Source: Ekhidna sp051379705
GTDB taxonomy: Bacteria; Bacteroidota; Bacteroidia; Cytophagales; Cyclobacteriaceae
Length of the DNA: 64,000 nucleotides
Assembly (NCBI RefSeq): GCF_051379705.1
Contig: NZ_CP179868.1
Location: 496,001-560,000, forward strand
Direction: 5' to 3'
In this document: positions 25,212-34,290 of the stretch, one piece after another
Numbering within the stretch: the first letter of the stretch is position 1
How the letters are laid out: each line of letters starts with the position of its first letter
Position numbers and translations under genes: made by a program
The notes under the pieces: model-generated
What the model saw: only the letters and a program-made list of their open reading frames with translations
The model's database searches: none
What the model was told of the DNA's origin: nothing

Positions 25212-26993
25212 CTAAAACATCTCTGCTCCAACCTTAACGGTAACCTCAGAATCATCACAGATGGTTTTTTGAAGTCCTTTGCAGCGAGACATCTCATACT
25301 TATAGAAGTACTCCAATGTCAATAGTTTACTTTGCTTGAAGCTATCATCCTGCCCTAAAGCAGCGAGTCCAACCTTTAGCCACTGCCAGCCAATGACCAC
25401 CGTGCTGAACAAATCCATGAAGATCGTCGCATCGGCTAGATATCGTTCGTGGTTTCCTTTTATGGCGTGCGGCATTAAGTGACCCAGACATGCTTCGATC
25501 ATCTTGGCTCCCTCGCCTAGTTTCATGGCGTGTTGCTTGAGGTCGTCCTGAGCCAGGGCAGCTGTTATGGTTGTTTCAATTTCTTTAGACAGCAGCTTCA
25601 AGGCAGCTCCGTCCATCATGGTCACCTTCCGTCCCAGAAGATCCAGCGATTGTATGCCTGTTGTGCCTTCGTAAATCGAGATAATCCGAATATCTCTAAG
25701 GTATTGCTGCAGGATGAAGTCCATCATATAGCCATAGCCACCAAGCACCTGCAATCCGGTATCCACAGCGTCTTTTCCAGCTTCTGAAGGATAGGTCTTC
25801 GCAATTGGATTCAGGATTTCGCAGAGTAAATGATACTTATTCTTTTCATCGCCTTCGGTCGTCATGGATTTATCTACATAGTAAGAACATTGCAGGATCA
25901 AGCTCAGGCATCCCTCCACAATGGCTTTCTGATGCAATAGCATCCGCCTTACGTCCGGGTGATTGATGATCAATGTCTGTTCCTGACTTGGGTCTTTCTG
26001 GCCGGTACTTTGCAGTTTGCGTCCTTGCGGTCGTTCTTTGGCATACTGAAGTGAAGCATAATATGCTGCAGAGGCTATTCCGGTTCCCATTCGTCCGGTT
26101 GCGATCCGCGCCTCATTCATCATCTGAAACATGTAGCTAAGGCCTTTGTTTTCCTGGCCCACCAGGTAGCCAATACTCTCTCCGCTTTCGCCAAAGGCCA
26201 AATGATTTGTGCAATATCCTCGTTGACCAAGCTTTTCAAATTCTCCTACTACGTCTACATGATTGTAATCTCCGATTGATCCATCATCGTTGACAAAGTA
26301 TTGTGGCACCACGAATAGCGAGATGCCTTTCGTTCCTGCGGGAGCACCATCTACCCGTGCAAGCACCAGATGAATGAAGTTATCCGAAAACTGATGATCA
26401 CTTGCTGAGATGAATATTTTCTGCCCCTTGATGGAATAGGTGCCGTCTCCCTTCGGTGAAGCAGACGAGGTGACATCTGAAAGTGAACTCCCTGCCTGCG
26501 GCTCTGTCAGGCACATGGTACCTGACCAGCGCATTTCCAGCATCTTGGGTACGTATTTCTTCTTCAGCTCTTCAGAACCGAATGTCAGAATCAGGTTCGC
26601 AGACCCGGCTGTCAGTCCGAGGTATCCGGTTACATGATTGTTGGCAGCCTCCATGATAAAATACAGGGCATTGAATACCAGCATTGGCAATTGCAGTCCA
26701 TTGTCTTCTTCATTCATAAATGCCCCGATCAGGCCCATCTCTCCTGCTTTCTTCATGATCGGGCCAAACTGCTCATGCACAGTCACTTTTCCATCTTTAA
26801 AAACCGATGGCTTCTCATCCATCTCCTTGATATAAGGAAAGAGCGAGGTGTCACTAAAGTCTTTTACTGCATCTAGCAACAGGTCAATCGACTGACGATC
26901 ATACGCTGCGTAGCGATCAGATTTGAGTAGCTCTTCCAGATGATGAACGTCGGCAAGTAAAAATGTCAGAGTTTTGGGATCGTAGTATTGCAT
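25212..26993 (-). CDS. Acyl-CoA dehydrogenase (long, C-terminal-extended type)
   Basis: 593 aa from the ATG at 26993. FAD flavoprotein of fatty-acid beta-oxidation that makes trans-2-enoyl-CoA and passes electrons to ETF. The N-terminal, middle (CLTEPQAGSSLSDV) and C-terminal domains are complete, and the family's extra C-terminal helical domain (about 460-590) is present. The putative catalytic Glu is in SIYEGTTGIQ (about residue 440). The neighbours are repeats on both sides, so it is probably transcribed alone. Confidence 0.95.
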   Translation of the reverse strand: MQYYDPKTLTFLLADVHHLEELLKSDRYAAYDRQSIDLLLDAVKDFSDTSLFPYIKEMDEKPSVFKDGKVTVHEQFGPIMKKAGEMGLIGAFMNEEDNGLQLPMLVFNALYFIMEAANNHVTGYLGLTAGSANLILTFGSEELKKKYVPKMLEMRWSGTMCLTEPQAGSSLSDVTSSASPKGDGTYSIKGQKIFISASDHQFSDNFIHLVLARVDGAPAGTKGISLFVVPQYFVNDDGSIGDYNHVDVVGEFEKLGQRGYCTNHLAFGESGESIGYLVGQENKGLSYMFQMMNEARIATGRMGTGIASAAYYASLQYAKERPQGRKLQSTGQKDPSQEQTLIINHPDVRRMLLHQKAIVEGCLSLILQCSYYVDKSMTTEGDEKNKYHLLCEILNPIAKTYPSEAGKDAVDTGLQVLGGYGYMMDFILQQYLRDIRIISIYEGTTGIQSLDLLGRKVTMMDGAALKLLSKEIETTITAALAQDDLKQHAMKLGEGAKMIEACLGHLMPHAIKGNHERYLADATIFMDLFSTVVIGWQWLKVGLAALGQDDSFKQSKLLTLEYFYKYEMSRCKGLQKTICDDSEVTVKVGAEMF

Positions 26994-27128
26994 ATGTTTG
27001 GGTTGTGACCTCAAATTAATGAAAGCTTCACAATCTCAATGTGCTTCTACAAGTGTAAAAGTGAGGGAGGTCCCTGTAATTGTGATTCGTTCCGGCTTAA
27101 ATCCCTCTTTCCATGTTTCATATCATTC

Positions 27129-27204
27129 CTCTGCTGCCGCAAGTTTGCAACTTATTAATAAGGTTAGCACTCTACAGGAAGATGCCGGATCGAGTTCGGC
27201 ATGA
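27129..27204. repeat. REP-like palindrome copy 4 and GCCGGA palindrome copy 2
   Basis: GCTGCCGCAAGTTTGCAACTT starts near 27132 but then diverges (ATTAATAAGG), so only half of the REP unit is kept. ATGCCGGA (27182-27189) and TTCGGCAT (27195-27202) form the second hairpin, with one G-T pair. It lies between the ends of acyl-CoA dehydrogenase upstream DNA and ispG. Confidence 0.65.
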
Positions 27205-27230
27205 AAGACTAGAGCTATACCATCATATGC

Positions 27231-29177
27231 TTACACCTCCACTCCCTCAGGTTCTACCCACCTGCCGTGTTCTTTGATAAGCTCTATAAGTTCGTCCAAT
27301 GCTTGTTCGGATGGAACCCCTCGCTTCACAACTTCCTGCCCTTTGTAAAGTGTAATCTTTCCCTTGCCCGAGCCTACGTACCCAAAGTCAGCATCTGCCA
27401 TCTCGCCGGGACCGTTTACGATACAGCCCATGATTCCAATTTTTACACCTTTCAGGTGATCCGTTCGTTTGCGAATCATCGCTGTGGTTTCCTGCAAATC
27501 AAAGAGTGTACGGCCACATGATGGACATGAGATGTACTCGGTTTTTGTAATTCGCGTACGCGCCGCTTGCAGGATTCCGAATGCAGTATTATTGTATAAT
27601 TTCAGCTGATCGACAGAAGGTGTAGTTTCTGGAGATAGCATAATTCCATCTCCAATTCCGTCGATGTATAATGCCCCAGCATCTGTAGCTGCATAGATCA
27701 TCAATTCATCCTCAGTCAGCTCCGGGTATGACTTTTGCAAGACCACTGGAACTTCGATATTATGGTTAATAAGCTCAACAACGAACCTTCGAATGCTTGC
27801 AGTCGCGTGTGGCTGCTCAGAATGCAGTATAAGCACTGTATTGGCACTTTTTTCTACAAAACCAAAGATTGTTTGGTCGTAGTTATCAGCATCAATCAAT
27901 ATGAAGTTTAGCTTTTCATGAAGTTGATTAACTTTTTGTAAATCAGTGATTAGAGGGAATGTATTTATTTGATCACTGCCCTGTTGCCATTTTTCATAAT
28001 CCATGACTTCTTTTAGTCCATTCGGAAGCATGAATTGGATCGGATTTGATCCTGTATAAATGTAGTCTGCACCCAAATCATTCATCCCCCACTTATCCAA
28101 CTCCGGTAAATATGAATGGCCAATTGCTTTCAAATCTTTGACATCAATAGTCTCTAATTTGGAAAAATCCGCAATGACACGAGGTACGTTTTCATTTCCA
28201 AAATTCAGCACCTCGTCGGTTACTCTTCGATGATATTCAAATGGATTAATTGGATAATTATCCACAGGTTTGATCGGCTGCTGATTGGTCTTTTGCTTGA
28301 GTCGATCAACCATAATTTGCGCAACGGGCGCTTCTACCTCAGGCTCTTCTGTCAATGAAACTCTCACGGTATCTCCCAGCCCATCTTCGAGCAACGTTCC
28401 AATGCCAACTGCCGATTTAATTCGACCGTCTTCTGCTTCACCAGCCTCCGTTACTCCCAAGTGCAATGGGTATGGCTGAAGGCCTTCTTCATCCAATTTG
28501 TGTACCAGCAATCGATAGGCTTGAACCATCACTTGCGGATTGCTGCTTTTCATAGAAATCACAATATCCTTAAAATCCATCGACTCGCAAATTCGAATGA
28601 ATTCCAAAGCTGACTCCACCATCCCTAACGGAGTATCCCCATATCGACTCATGATTCGATCCGAGAGTGATCCATGATTGGTGCCGATACGCATTGTGGT
28701 ATTGTTCGCTTTACAGATTTCTACTAGTGGAGCAAACTTCTCCTCGATCCTTTTGAGCTCGTCTGCATAAGCCTCCTCCGTATATTCAATCTGTTCAAAT
28801 TTCTTTTTATCAGCATAGTTTCCAGGATTCACTCTGACCTTTTCCACGATCGTTGCTGCAAGCTCTGCCGCATTTGGGGTAAAGTGAATATCTGCAACCA
28901 GCGGAACATCGCAGCCTCTCTTCCTTAATTCATTTTTGATGTTTTCGAGGTTTTGAGCCTCCTTGATGCTTGGAGCGGTTATCCGCACATATTCACAGCC
29001 TGACTCAACCATGCGCAGTGTCTGCTCTACAGACCCTTGGGTATCCATTGTATCTACAGTGGTCATGGATTGTACCCTTATGGGATTATCACCTCCCAAT
29101 GGAACATCTCCAATGAAAACCTCTCGGGTCTTTCTGCGGGAGTATTCGGTCAGGCTATTGCAATACGTTTGATTCAT
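27231..29177 (-). CDS. ispG: 4-hydroxy-3-methylbut-2-enyl diphosphate synthase, long form
   Basis: 648 aa. It catalyses the penultimate step of the MEP isoprenoid pathway, turning MEcPP into HMBPP with a [4Fe-4S] cluster. The TIM-barrel N-terminus (VQSMTTVDTMDTQGSVEQTL) is complete. A central insert of about 250 residues marks the long form seen in Bacteroidota, Chlamydia and plants. The cluster ligands are the cysteines of CPSCGRTLFDL and GIMGCIVNGPGEMADADFG. The ATG overlaps the SDR stop by 4 bp. Isoprenoids made here feed menaquinone and heme A farnesyl synthesis encoded later in the window. Confidence 0.97.
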   Translation of the reverse strand: MNQTYCNSLTEYSRRKTREVFIGDVPLGGDNPIRVQSMTTVDTMDTQGSVEQTLRMVESGCEYVRITAPSIKEAQNLENIKNELRKRGCDVPLVADIHFTPNAAELAATIVEKVRVNPGNYADKKKFEQIEYTEEAYADELKRIEEKFAPLVEICKANNTTMRIGTNHGSLSDRIMSRYGDTPLGMVESALEFIRICESMDFKDIVISMKSSNPQVMVQAYRLLVHKLDEEGLQPYPLHLGVTEAGEAEDGRIKSAVGIGTLLEDGLGDTVRVSLTEEPEVEAPVAQIMVDRLKQKTNQQPIKPVDNYPINPFEYHRRVTDEVLNFGNENVPRVIADFSKLETIDVKDLKAIGHSYLPELDKWGMNDLGADYIYTGSNPIQFMLPNGLKEVMDYEKWQQGSDQINTFPLITDLQKVNQLHEKLNFILIDADNYDQTIFGFVEKSANTVLILHSEQPHATASIRRFVVELINHNIEVPVVLQKSYPELTEDELMIYAATDAGALYIDGIGDGIMLSPETTPSVDQLKLYNNTAFGILQAARTRITKTEYISCPSCGRTLFDLQETTAMIRKRTDHLKGVKIGIMGCIVNGPGEMADADFGYVGSGKGKITLYKGQEVVKRGVPSEQALDELIELIKEHGRWVEPEGVEV

Positions 29178-29887
29178 ATGTCTCCTAGTTGCGGTCTTAA
29201 TACGATATCTTCTACGACTGTTCGTTCACTCAACCGATAAGTAGCATGGATGGTTTCGGCAATATCTGACGGTTTCATGAATCGCTCTTCCGGCAACTCA
29301 ACACCATCCCAACTTGGAGTTAAAACCGCTCCTGCAAGAATCGAGGTTACACGAATGTCAAATTCTTTCAATTCTTCCCTTAATGCCTGTGAAAATCCGT
29401 AGAGCGCAAATTTAGAGATACTATATGATCCTCCATTTGGATAAGCTTTCAAGCTGGCAACTGAGCAGAGATTGAAAATATGACCACTTTTATCTTTCTT
29501 CATCTGAGGTATAACGCCCCTGGACACATGGTAGGCGCTGTAAAGATTTGTATTTATCATCTTCTCCAACACACCGTCTTCCTCTTCATGCACCAATCCC
29601 GGAATGAACACTCCTGTATTGTTTATCAAAATTTCTACGGGCTGACCAATCATCCGAATAAACTCAATGAAATCTTTTACCCCTTCTTTTTTGGAGAGAT
29701 CCGCAGCATAGGTATGGATCAGTTGATCATACTCTTTATGAATCTCTTCACGTAAAACTGTAAGGTCATGTTCATTGCGTGAACATGTGGCTATGGGGAA
29801 TCCGTCTTCTGCAAATCGTTGGATAATCGCTTTACCAATTCCCTTTGTTCCGCCTGTAACAACTACTAATCTCTCTGAATTATTCAT
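29174..29887 (-). CDS. Short-chain dehydrogenase/reductase
   Basis: 237 aa Rossmann-fold oxidoreductase. The cofactor loop TGGTKGIG (11-18), the NNTG motif (89-92) and the catalytic Ser/Tyr155/Lys159 (SYSISK) are all in place, so it is probably active. The pattern resembles the FabG/3-ketoacyl reductase or sepiapterin reductase branch. NADPH is suggested by the basic SRNEH after beta-2. The substrate is unknown. It is translationally coupled to ispG (4-bp overlap), although no role in isoprenoid synthesis is established. Confidence 0.9.
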   Translation of the reverse strand: MNNSERLVVVTGGTKGIGKAIIQRFAEDGFPIATCSRNEHDLTVLREEIHKEYDQLIHTYAADLSKKEGVKDFIEFIRMIGQPVEILINNTGVFIPGLVHEEEDGVLEKMINTNLYSAYHVSRGVIPQMKKDKSGHIFNLCSVASLKAYPNGGSYSISKFALYGFSQALREELKEFDIRVTSILAGAVLTPSWDGVELPEERFMKPSDIAETIHATYRLSERTVVEDIVLRPQLGDI

Positions 29888-29926
29888 ATTATACTTTTCG
29901 GTTATTCCTTAAGGTGTTATGTTTGA

Positions 29927-29934
29927 CAAAGCTA
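29927..29934 (-). promoter_or_regulatory. Possible -7 element of the SDR-ispG operon
   Basis: TAGCTTTG on the minus strand fits TAnnTTTG and lies about 40 nt upstream of the SDR ATG. No clear TTTG is found at the -33 distance; TTTT occurs nearby. Weak call. Confidence 0.35.
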
Positions 29935-29958
29935 ACAATCTTAGCGAACGAAAACTTC

Positions 29959-30702
29959 ATGAAGAGTTTAGGTAAATTCATCATTTTTATAGGCCAATTG
30001 TTCGTCAGGAGAGAATCCTTTGCGACATATATCACTCGTATAGTAGACGAAAGCATTAAAGTGGGTTACAACTCCGTTTTTATAGTTGTAATTGTATCTG
30101 CTTTCATGGGAGCTGTAACAACGGTACAGACGGCATACAATCTAATATCTCCTTTAATTGCTGATCCTATAATTGCTTTGGTAGTCAGAGACATGACGTT
30201 GCTTGAATTAGCACCCACTATTACGGCTATTGTATATGCGGGTAAGGTAGGTTCAAATATTGCAGGGGAACTTGGCACCATGCGTATTTCTGAGCAAATA
30301 GATGCGCTGGAAGTGATGGGGATAAACTCTACTTCTTACTTGGTGCTGCCAAAAATTATTGCGTCCGTTATTATGTTTCCTTTGCTTGTCATACTTGCAG
30401 GCTTTGTGTCGATCTATGGTGGCTATCTTACCTCACTACTTACGGGCGTTATCTCAGGAAACGATTACATTCTTGGGATTCAAATGGACTTTGTGCCATT
30501 CGGAGTAACGTTCGCATTGATTAAAGCGGTTGTGTTTGGTTTTCTAGTTGCGGCCATTAGCTCTTACAAAGGATTCTTCACTTCAGGTGGTGCTTTAGAG
30601 GTTGGGCAGTCTTCCACTAACGCAGTGACCAGCAGTTGTATCGCTATCCTATGTGGTGATTATCTACTTGCGTATCTTCTAGCTCCTCTACTCCAACTAT
30701 GA
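29959..30702 (+). CDS. mlaE: MlaE-family lipid ABC transporter permease
   Basis: 247 aa inner-membrane permease; the ATG at 29959 (MKSLGKFIIFIG) is preferred to a GTG at 29914. It has the MlaE/YrbE features: an N-terminal interfacial helix, five or so membrane helices, and the conserved TAIVYAGKVGSNIAGELGTM region. The family moves phospholipids between the membranes together with an ATPase and MCE proteins. The mlaF start overlaps this stop by 4 bp (ATGA). No MCE-domain gene is adjacent. Confidence 0.92.
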   Translation: MKSLGKFIIFIGQLFVRRESFATYITRIVDESIKVGYNSVFIVVIVSAFMGAVTTVQTAYNLISPLIADPIIALVVRDMTLLELAPTITAIVYAGKVGSNIAGELGTMRISEQIDALEVMGINSTSYLVLPKIIASVIMFPLLVILAGFVSIYGGYLTSLLTGVISGNDYILGIQMDFVPFGVTFALIKAVVFGFLVAAISSYKGFFTSGGALEVGQSSTNAVTSSCIAILCGDYLLAYLLAPLLQL

Positions 30703-31448
30703 TTGAGGTAAAAGACATATCCAAATCATTTCAGGACAAACAGGTTTTGTTTGATATCAATGTTACGCTCGAGAGTGGCAAAACGAATATGCTAATCGGT
30801 GCCAGCGGAACTGGGAAAAGTGTACTCCTCAAATGCATTGTCGGACTACTGGTTCCGGATAAGGGCATCGTACAGTTTGATGGAAGAGACTTTGCCAATG
30901 CCTCTAAAGAAGCTCAGACAGAGGTAAGAAGAGAAATGGGAATGCTCTTTCAGGGAGGCGCCTTATTTGATAGCGAGACCGTAGAGCAAAATGTAATGTT
31001 TCCATTGAATGTGCTTACAAAACAGTCGATGGAGGAAAAAATTGAGCGCGTGAATTTTTGTTTGGAGCGTGTAGGATTGGAAAACGCAAATAAGAAAATG
31101 CCTTCTGAAATATCTGGAGGAATGAAAAAGCGAGTGGGCATTGCCCGTGCCATCGTTACTAAGCCCAATTATCTTTTTTGTGATGAACCCAATTCAGGAC
31201 TGGACCCTCAAACTTCGATCAAAATTGATAACCTGATCAAGGATATCACCGATGAATATAAAATGACTACTGTTGTAGTATCCCATGATATGAATTCAGT
31301 ACTTGAAATCGGCGACATTGTCAACTTCATGCATGAAGGCCGAATTCTATGGACTGGGCCAAGCAGCGAAATTGGTGATTCAGATGTTCAAGAATTGAAT
31401 GATTTTGTTTTCGCCGGCAGGCTAATGAAGATGGTCAAAGGGAAGTAA
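30699..31448 (+). CDS. mlaF: MlaF-family ABC transporter ATP-binding protein
   Basis: 249 aa. Walker A is GASGTGKS, the Q-loop lies in GMLFQGGALFDS, the signature is SGGMKKRVGIARAI, Walker B is YLFCDEP, and the switch His is in VVSHD. It energises the MlaE permease to maintain outer-membrane lipid asymmetry. Translation is coupled to mlaE. The MCE partner must be encoded elsewhere. A 109-bp gap follows before the next gene. Confidence 0.94.
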   Translation: MIEVKDISKSFQDKQVLFDINVTLESGKTNMLIGASGTGKSVLLKCIVGLLVPDKGIVQFDGRDFANASKEAQTEVRREMGMLFQGGALFDSETVEQNVMFPLNVLTKQSMEEKIERVNFCLERVGLENANKKMPSEISGGMKKRVGIARAIVTKPNYLFCDEPNSGLDPQTSIKIDNLIKDITDEYKMTTVVVSHDMNSVLEIGDIVNFMHEGRILWTGPSSEIGDSDVQELNDFVFAGRLMKMVKGK

Positions 31449-31557
31449 TCTTTTTTCCTGTTTAAAAAATCCAATTCACACACTTATTTGTCCACCTTGC
31501 TGAATAAAGGCATTCAGGAGAGTATCTCCGTCGTAAAAAGGGTTAAAAATTTCCGTT

Positions 31558-32244
31558 ATGAAAAAATCATTAACCCTCATCCTATTCTGTTTTTTTAGTA
31601 CCATGTGCTTTTCACAAGATAAGAAAGTCTACAATCGAGTATTGAAATCAGCTTTTCATGTGCATGATACAGCTTCAGCATATGCATCTAGTTTATATGC
31701 GGCAAATATGCTGGAAGAAGTAGCCAAAGATTTCCCAGATGAATGGCTGGCCTACTACTGGGCTGCTTTTATTCATACCCAGTGCGGATTGTATCGGGAC
31801 AGACCGAAAAATGCAGGAGAAGTAATACCCAGCAGAGCTCAGCAAAATATGGAACTGGCGATGAAAAGCTATAAAGGCGATAGTGCGGAGATTTTATCTG
31901 ATCTTCATGCTCTTCAATCATTTGTTTATACCATTCATACCTGGTATCCGGAATTTAAAGACGAGGTAGAAAACTTCAGGGAAAAAGCCAGGCAGCACAG
32001 CAAAATCTCGCTAAACTACAACCCAGATAATCCGCTTATCTACGTATTGATTGGTACTTCGAAAGTATCTAGCGATAAGCTAGAAGATGTAGTGGCCGGC
32101 CGTGCTTTGCTTTACAGGGCTCAAACCCTATTCAAACAAATAAGCGAGCATCCTGTAATGACAGCTCATTGGAATGAAAACTGGTTGCGGTTCCGGTGGT
32201 TGAAGTATGCCGATCAAAGGGTTGCGGCTCTTACAAAAGAATAG
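31558..32244 (+). CDS. Exported helical protein of unknown function
   Basis: 228 aa with a Sec signal peptide (MKKSLTLILFCFFSTMCFSQ). The mature part is helical, with TPR-like stretches (YAANMLEEVAKDFPDEWLAYYWAAF and further AGRALLYRAQTLFKQ, split), a pattern common in small periplasmic proteins of Bacteroidota. No enzyme motif is visible. A strong hairpin terminator lies 28 nt after the stop, so it is a separate unit from the kinase that follows. Confidence 0.7.
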   Translation: MKKSLTLILFCFFSTMCFSQDKKVYNRVLKSAFHVHDTASAYASSLYAANMLEEVAKDFPDEWLAYYWAAFIHTQCGLYRDRPKNAGEVIPSRAQQNMELAMKSYKGDSAEILSDLHALQSFVYTIHTWYPEFKDEVENFREKARQHSKISLNYNPDNPLIYVLIGTSKVSSDKLEDVVAGRALLYRAQTLFKQISEHPVMTAHWNENWLRFRWLKYADQRVAALTKE

Positions 32245-32271
32245 AAAGGATAATTGGTTTTCGTATATTGA

Positions 32272-32310
32272 AATACCTGAGTTGATGTTCATCTCAGGTA
32301 TTCTTTAGTT
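32272..32310 (+). terminator. Rho-independent terminator
   Basis: The 10-bp perfect stem AATACCTGAG (32272-32281) / CTCAGGTATT (32293-32302) with an 11-nt loop is followed by CTTTAGTT. It sits between the exported helical protein gene and the sensor kinase gene. Confidence 0.75.
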
Positions 32311-32319
32311 ATACATCGT

Positions 32320-33396
32320 GTGAAAAAGGAAAAAAATGTCTCTCTTAATACACAGCTGATAGCAGTACTTATTTTTTGGCTGACCTTCATGTGTATTGAT
32401 ATTCTCAAAAAGAATATTTTCTCCGTAGAGGACACCCGCTACCTTGTTGCTTTCTATTTTTTTGGTTTTGTCCTTTGGTTCGGAATCACTTTTCCTCTTT
32501 TTTATCTGTTTCAGAGATCTCAGAAATTCACCTGGCCTTTAAGACTTATTTTACTAGCAGTACTCGGCCCTATTGCAGGTAGTATAAAGGTGATTTTAGC
32601 ATGGACTTCCTTCTATTTCTCACTTGGTCTACATCAAGCGGATGTGAATCTCACCCAATTTATCATCAGTCAAGGCTCATTTCATTTCGTAGAAGCAACC
32701 ATAATTGCTTGGGTTGTGCTAATACTGTTTTTTCTCAGTGAACTCTACTTTTTATACCGAAATAAATCAACAGAGGCAGCAGAGTTAAAAACGCAGCTTT
32801 TTCAAGCTCAGTTAGATACACTTAAAATGCAACTGCGTCCACACTTTTTGTTTAATGCTCATAATACCATCTCTATGCTTATACGAACAAAAAAGTATGA
32901 ACAGGCCATAGATATGACCTCCAGCTTAAGCGAGCTACTACGAGCAACATTGAATACCGGAGACCAACACTTCATTGTGTTTAAAAAAGAACTGGAACTA
33001 ATGCAAAAATTTCTGGAAATTGAGCTGATACGTTTCGAAGACATACTCCAAGTCAACTTCGAAATCAGTCAAGAATGTGAAAATGCACGAGTGCCAAATT
33101 TGATTCTACAACCAATTGTTGAAAATGCTTTCAAACATGGCATTTCTAAACATCTCGGAAAGTCTCAATTAACCATTGTAGCAAAAAGAAATGCCGCATA
33201 CCTGTCTATAAACATTTGGAACTCCGGCCCAAAGCTCAGAGAAGATTTTGATGTGAAAAAGAATACCGGAATAGGACTTAAAAACATAGATTCAAGACTT
33301 CAGCAATGCTATTCTGACAATTACAGGTTTGACCTCTTTAACTACGAAGGAGGTGTCACATGTATCGTAGAAATACCTTGGAATGAAAAAAATTAA
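32320..33396 (+). CDS. LytS-type sensor histidine kinase
   Basis: 358 aa, GTG start. Four N-terminal membrane helices (about 10-30, 42-62, 73-100, 125-147) are followed by a His_kinase domain with the phospho-acceptor in LRPHFLFNAHNT (His175) and an ATPase domain with LQPIVENAFKHG (Asn269) and GIGLKNIDSRLQ. Such kinases pair with LytTR regulators. The end overlaps the regulator gene by 14 bp. No extracellular ligand domain is seen, so the signal is probably sensed in the membrane. Confidence 0.93.
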   Translation: MKKEKNVSLNTQLIAVLIFWLTFMCIDILKKNIFSVEDTRYLVAFYFFGFVLWFGITFPLFYLFQRSQKFTWPLRLILLAVLGPIAGSIKVILAWTSFYFSLGLHQADVNLTQFIISQGSFHFVEATIIAWVVLILFFLSELYFLYRNKSTEAAELKTQLFQAQLDTLKMQLRPHFLFNAHNTISMLIRTKKYEQAIDMTSSLSELLRATLNTGDQHFIVFKKELELMQKFLEIELIRFEDILQVNFEISQECENARVPNLILQPIVENAFKHGISKHLGKSQLTIVAKRNAAYLSINIWNSGPKLREDFDVKKNTGIGLKNIDSRLQQCYSDNYRFDLFNYEGGVTCIVEIPWNEKN

Positions 33397-34165
33397 AACA
33401 CTAATCGTAGATGACGAAAAGAAATCAAGGGATGGTCTGAAAGAGTTGATTTCCAAACATCCTGCAATCGAATTGATTGATACCTGTAGAAATGGCGTAG
33501 AAGCAATTGAATCCATTGAAAAGTGGCGGCCTGAACTATTATTACTTGATATTCAGATGCCTGGTATTTCAGGATTCGACATTCTCAAGAGCATTTCATA
33601 CAAACCAATAACCATCTTTATCACGGCTTTTGACCAATACGCTTTAAAAGCATTTGAGGTTCACGCTCTTGACTACCTCCTAAAACCCTTTACAAATTCA
33701 CGCTTCAACAAGTCGCTAAACAATGCAATCGATATTATCAGAAATAACCATCAGAAAAAATCAATAGATGCTCTTCAAAAAATGATCGACTCCTTAGATC
33801 AATCATCAAAATTTGATGAGAAAATTCACTCATCCTATAAATCAAACAAACTAATCATACGTTTTGAAGGAAGAATAGAACTGATTGATTACGAAAGAAT
33901 AATCTGGATAGAAGGATACGACTACTACGTTAAAATATACTGCGCCAAAACCTACATCATCAAGGACAGTTTGAAGAACCTTTCAGACAGCCTGCCAGAC
34001 TTTTTTTTTCGTGTACATAAGTCTTCGATCATTAATCTACAGCACCTTGTGTCTTTGGAATCAATTGGGCATTCTGAAATGATGGCGACCCTATCAGGTT
34101 CTGTTCAAGTAAAAGTTTCCAGAAACTGTAAGGATCAATTAATGAAGAAGCTGCAAGATCATTAA
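33383..34165 (+). CDS. LytTR-family response regulator
   Basis: 260 aa. A receiver domain (1-120) carries the acidic pocket D10-D11-E12, phospho-acceptor Asp56 (LLLLDIQMP) and a conserved Lys in LDYLLKPF. The LytTR DNA-binding domain (about 155-255) contains YERIIWIEGYDYYVKI and FFRVHKSSIINL. It is phosphorylated by the overlapping kinase gene product. The adhesin gene 126 nt downstream, with its large inverted repeat, is an obvious candidate target. Confidence 0.94.
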   Translation: MKKIKTLIVDDEKKSRDGLKELISKHPAIELIDTCRNGVEAIESIEKWRPELLLLDIQMPGISGFDILKSISYKPITIFITAFDQYALKAFEVHALDYLLKPFTNSRFNKSLNNAIDIIRNNHQKKSIDALQKMIDSLDQSSKFDEKIHSSYKSNKLIIRFEGRIELIDYERIIWIEGYDYYVKIYCAKTYIIKDSLKNLSDSLPDFFFRVHKSSIINLQHLVSLESIGHSEMMATLSGSVQVKVSRNCKDQLMKKLQDH

Positions 34166-34238
34166 AGGTTAGATAGTGGTAGAAAAAATAATACTTAAAA
34201 ATTCCCTCTCAGCACAATATTTATCGATGTTTAGCATT

Positions 34239-34283
34239 ATAGAAATATTCAAATGAGTACATTTGATCTTTGAATATTTCTAT
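34239..34283. promoter_or_regulatory. 15-bp perfect inverted repeat enclosing a -7-like motif
   Basis: ATAGAAATATTCAAA (34239-34253) and TTTGAATATTTCTAT (34269-34283) are perfect inverted arms around a 15-bp centre. The centre contains TACATTTG (34258-34265), which fits TAnnTTTG. A second nested repeat, CAAATG/CATTTG, overlaps it. The structure ends 7 bp before the adhesin ATG. It is probably an operator or an RNA hairpin controlling translation. Confidence 0.6.
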
Positions 34284-34290
34284 TCAACTT

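Noticed and set aside
20776..27204. Repeated short palindromes as a CRISPR array
   Set aside because: Copies are far apart, irregularly spaced, of at least four families, and no cas gene is present.
34239..34283. Invertible promoter (phase variation) at the 15-bp inverted repeat
   Set aside because: The segment between the arms is only 15 bp, too short for the usual invertible promoters, and no invertase gene is near. An operator or RNA hairpin fits better.
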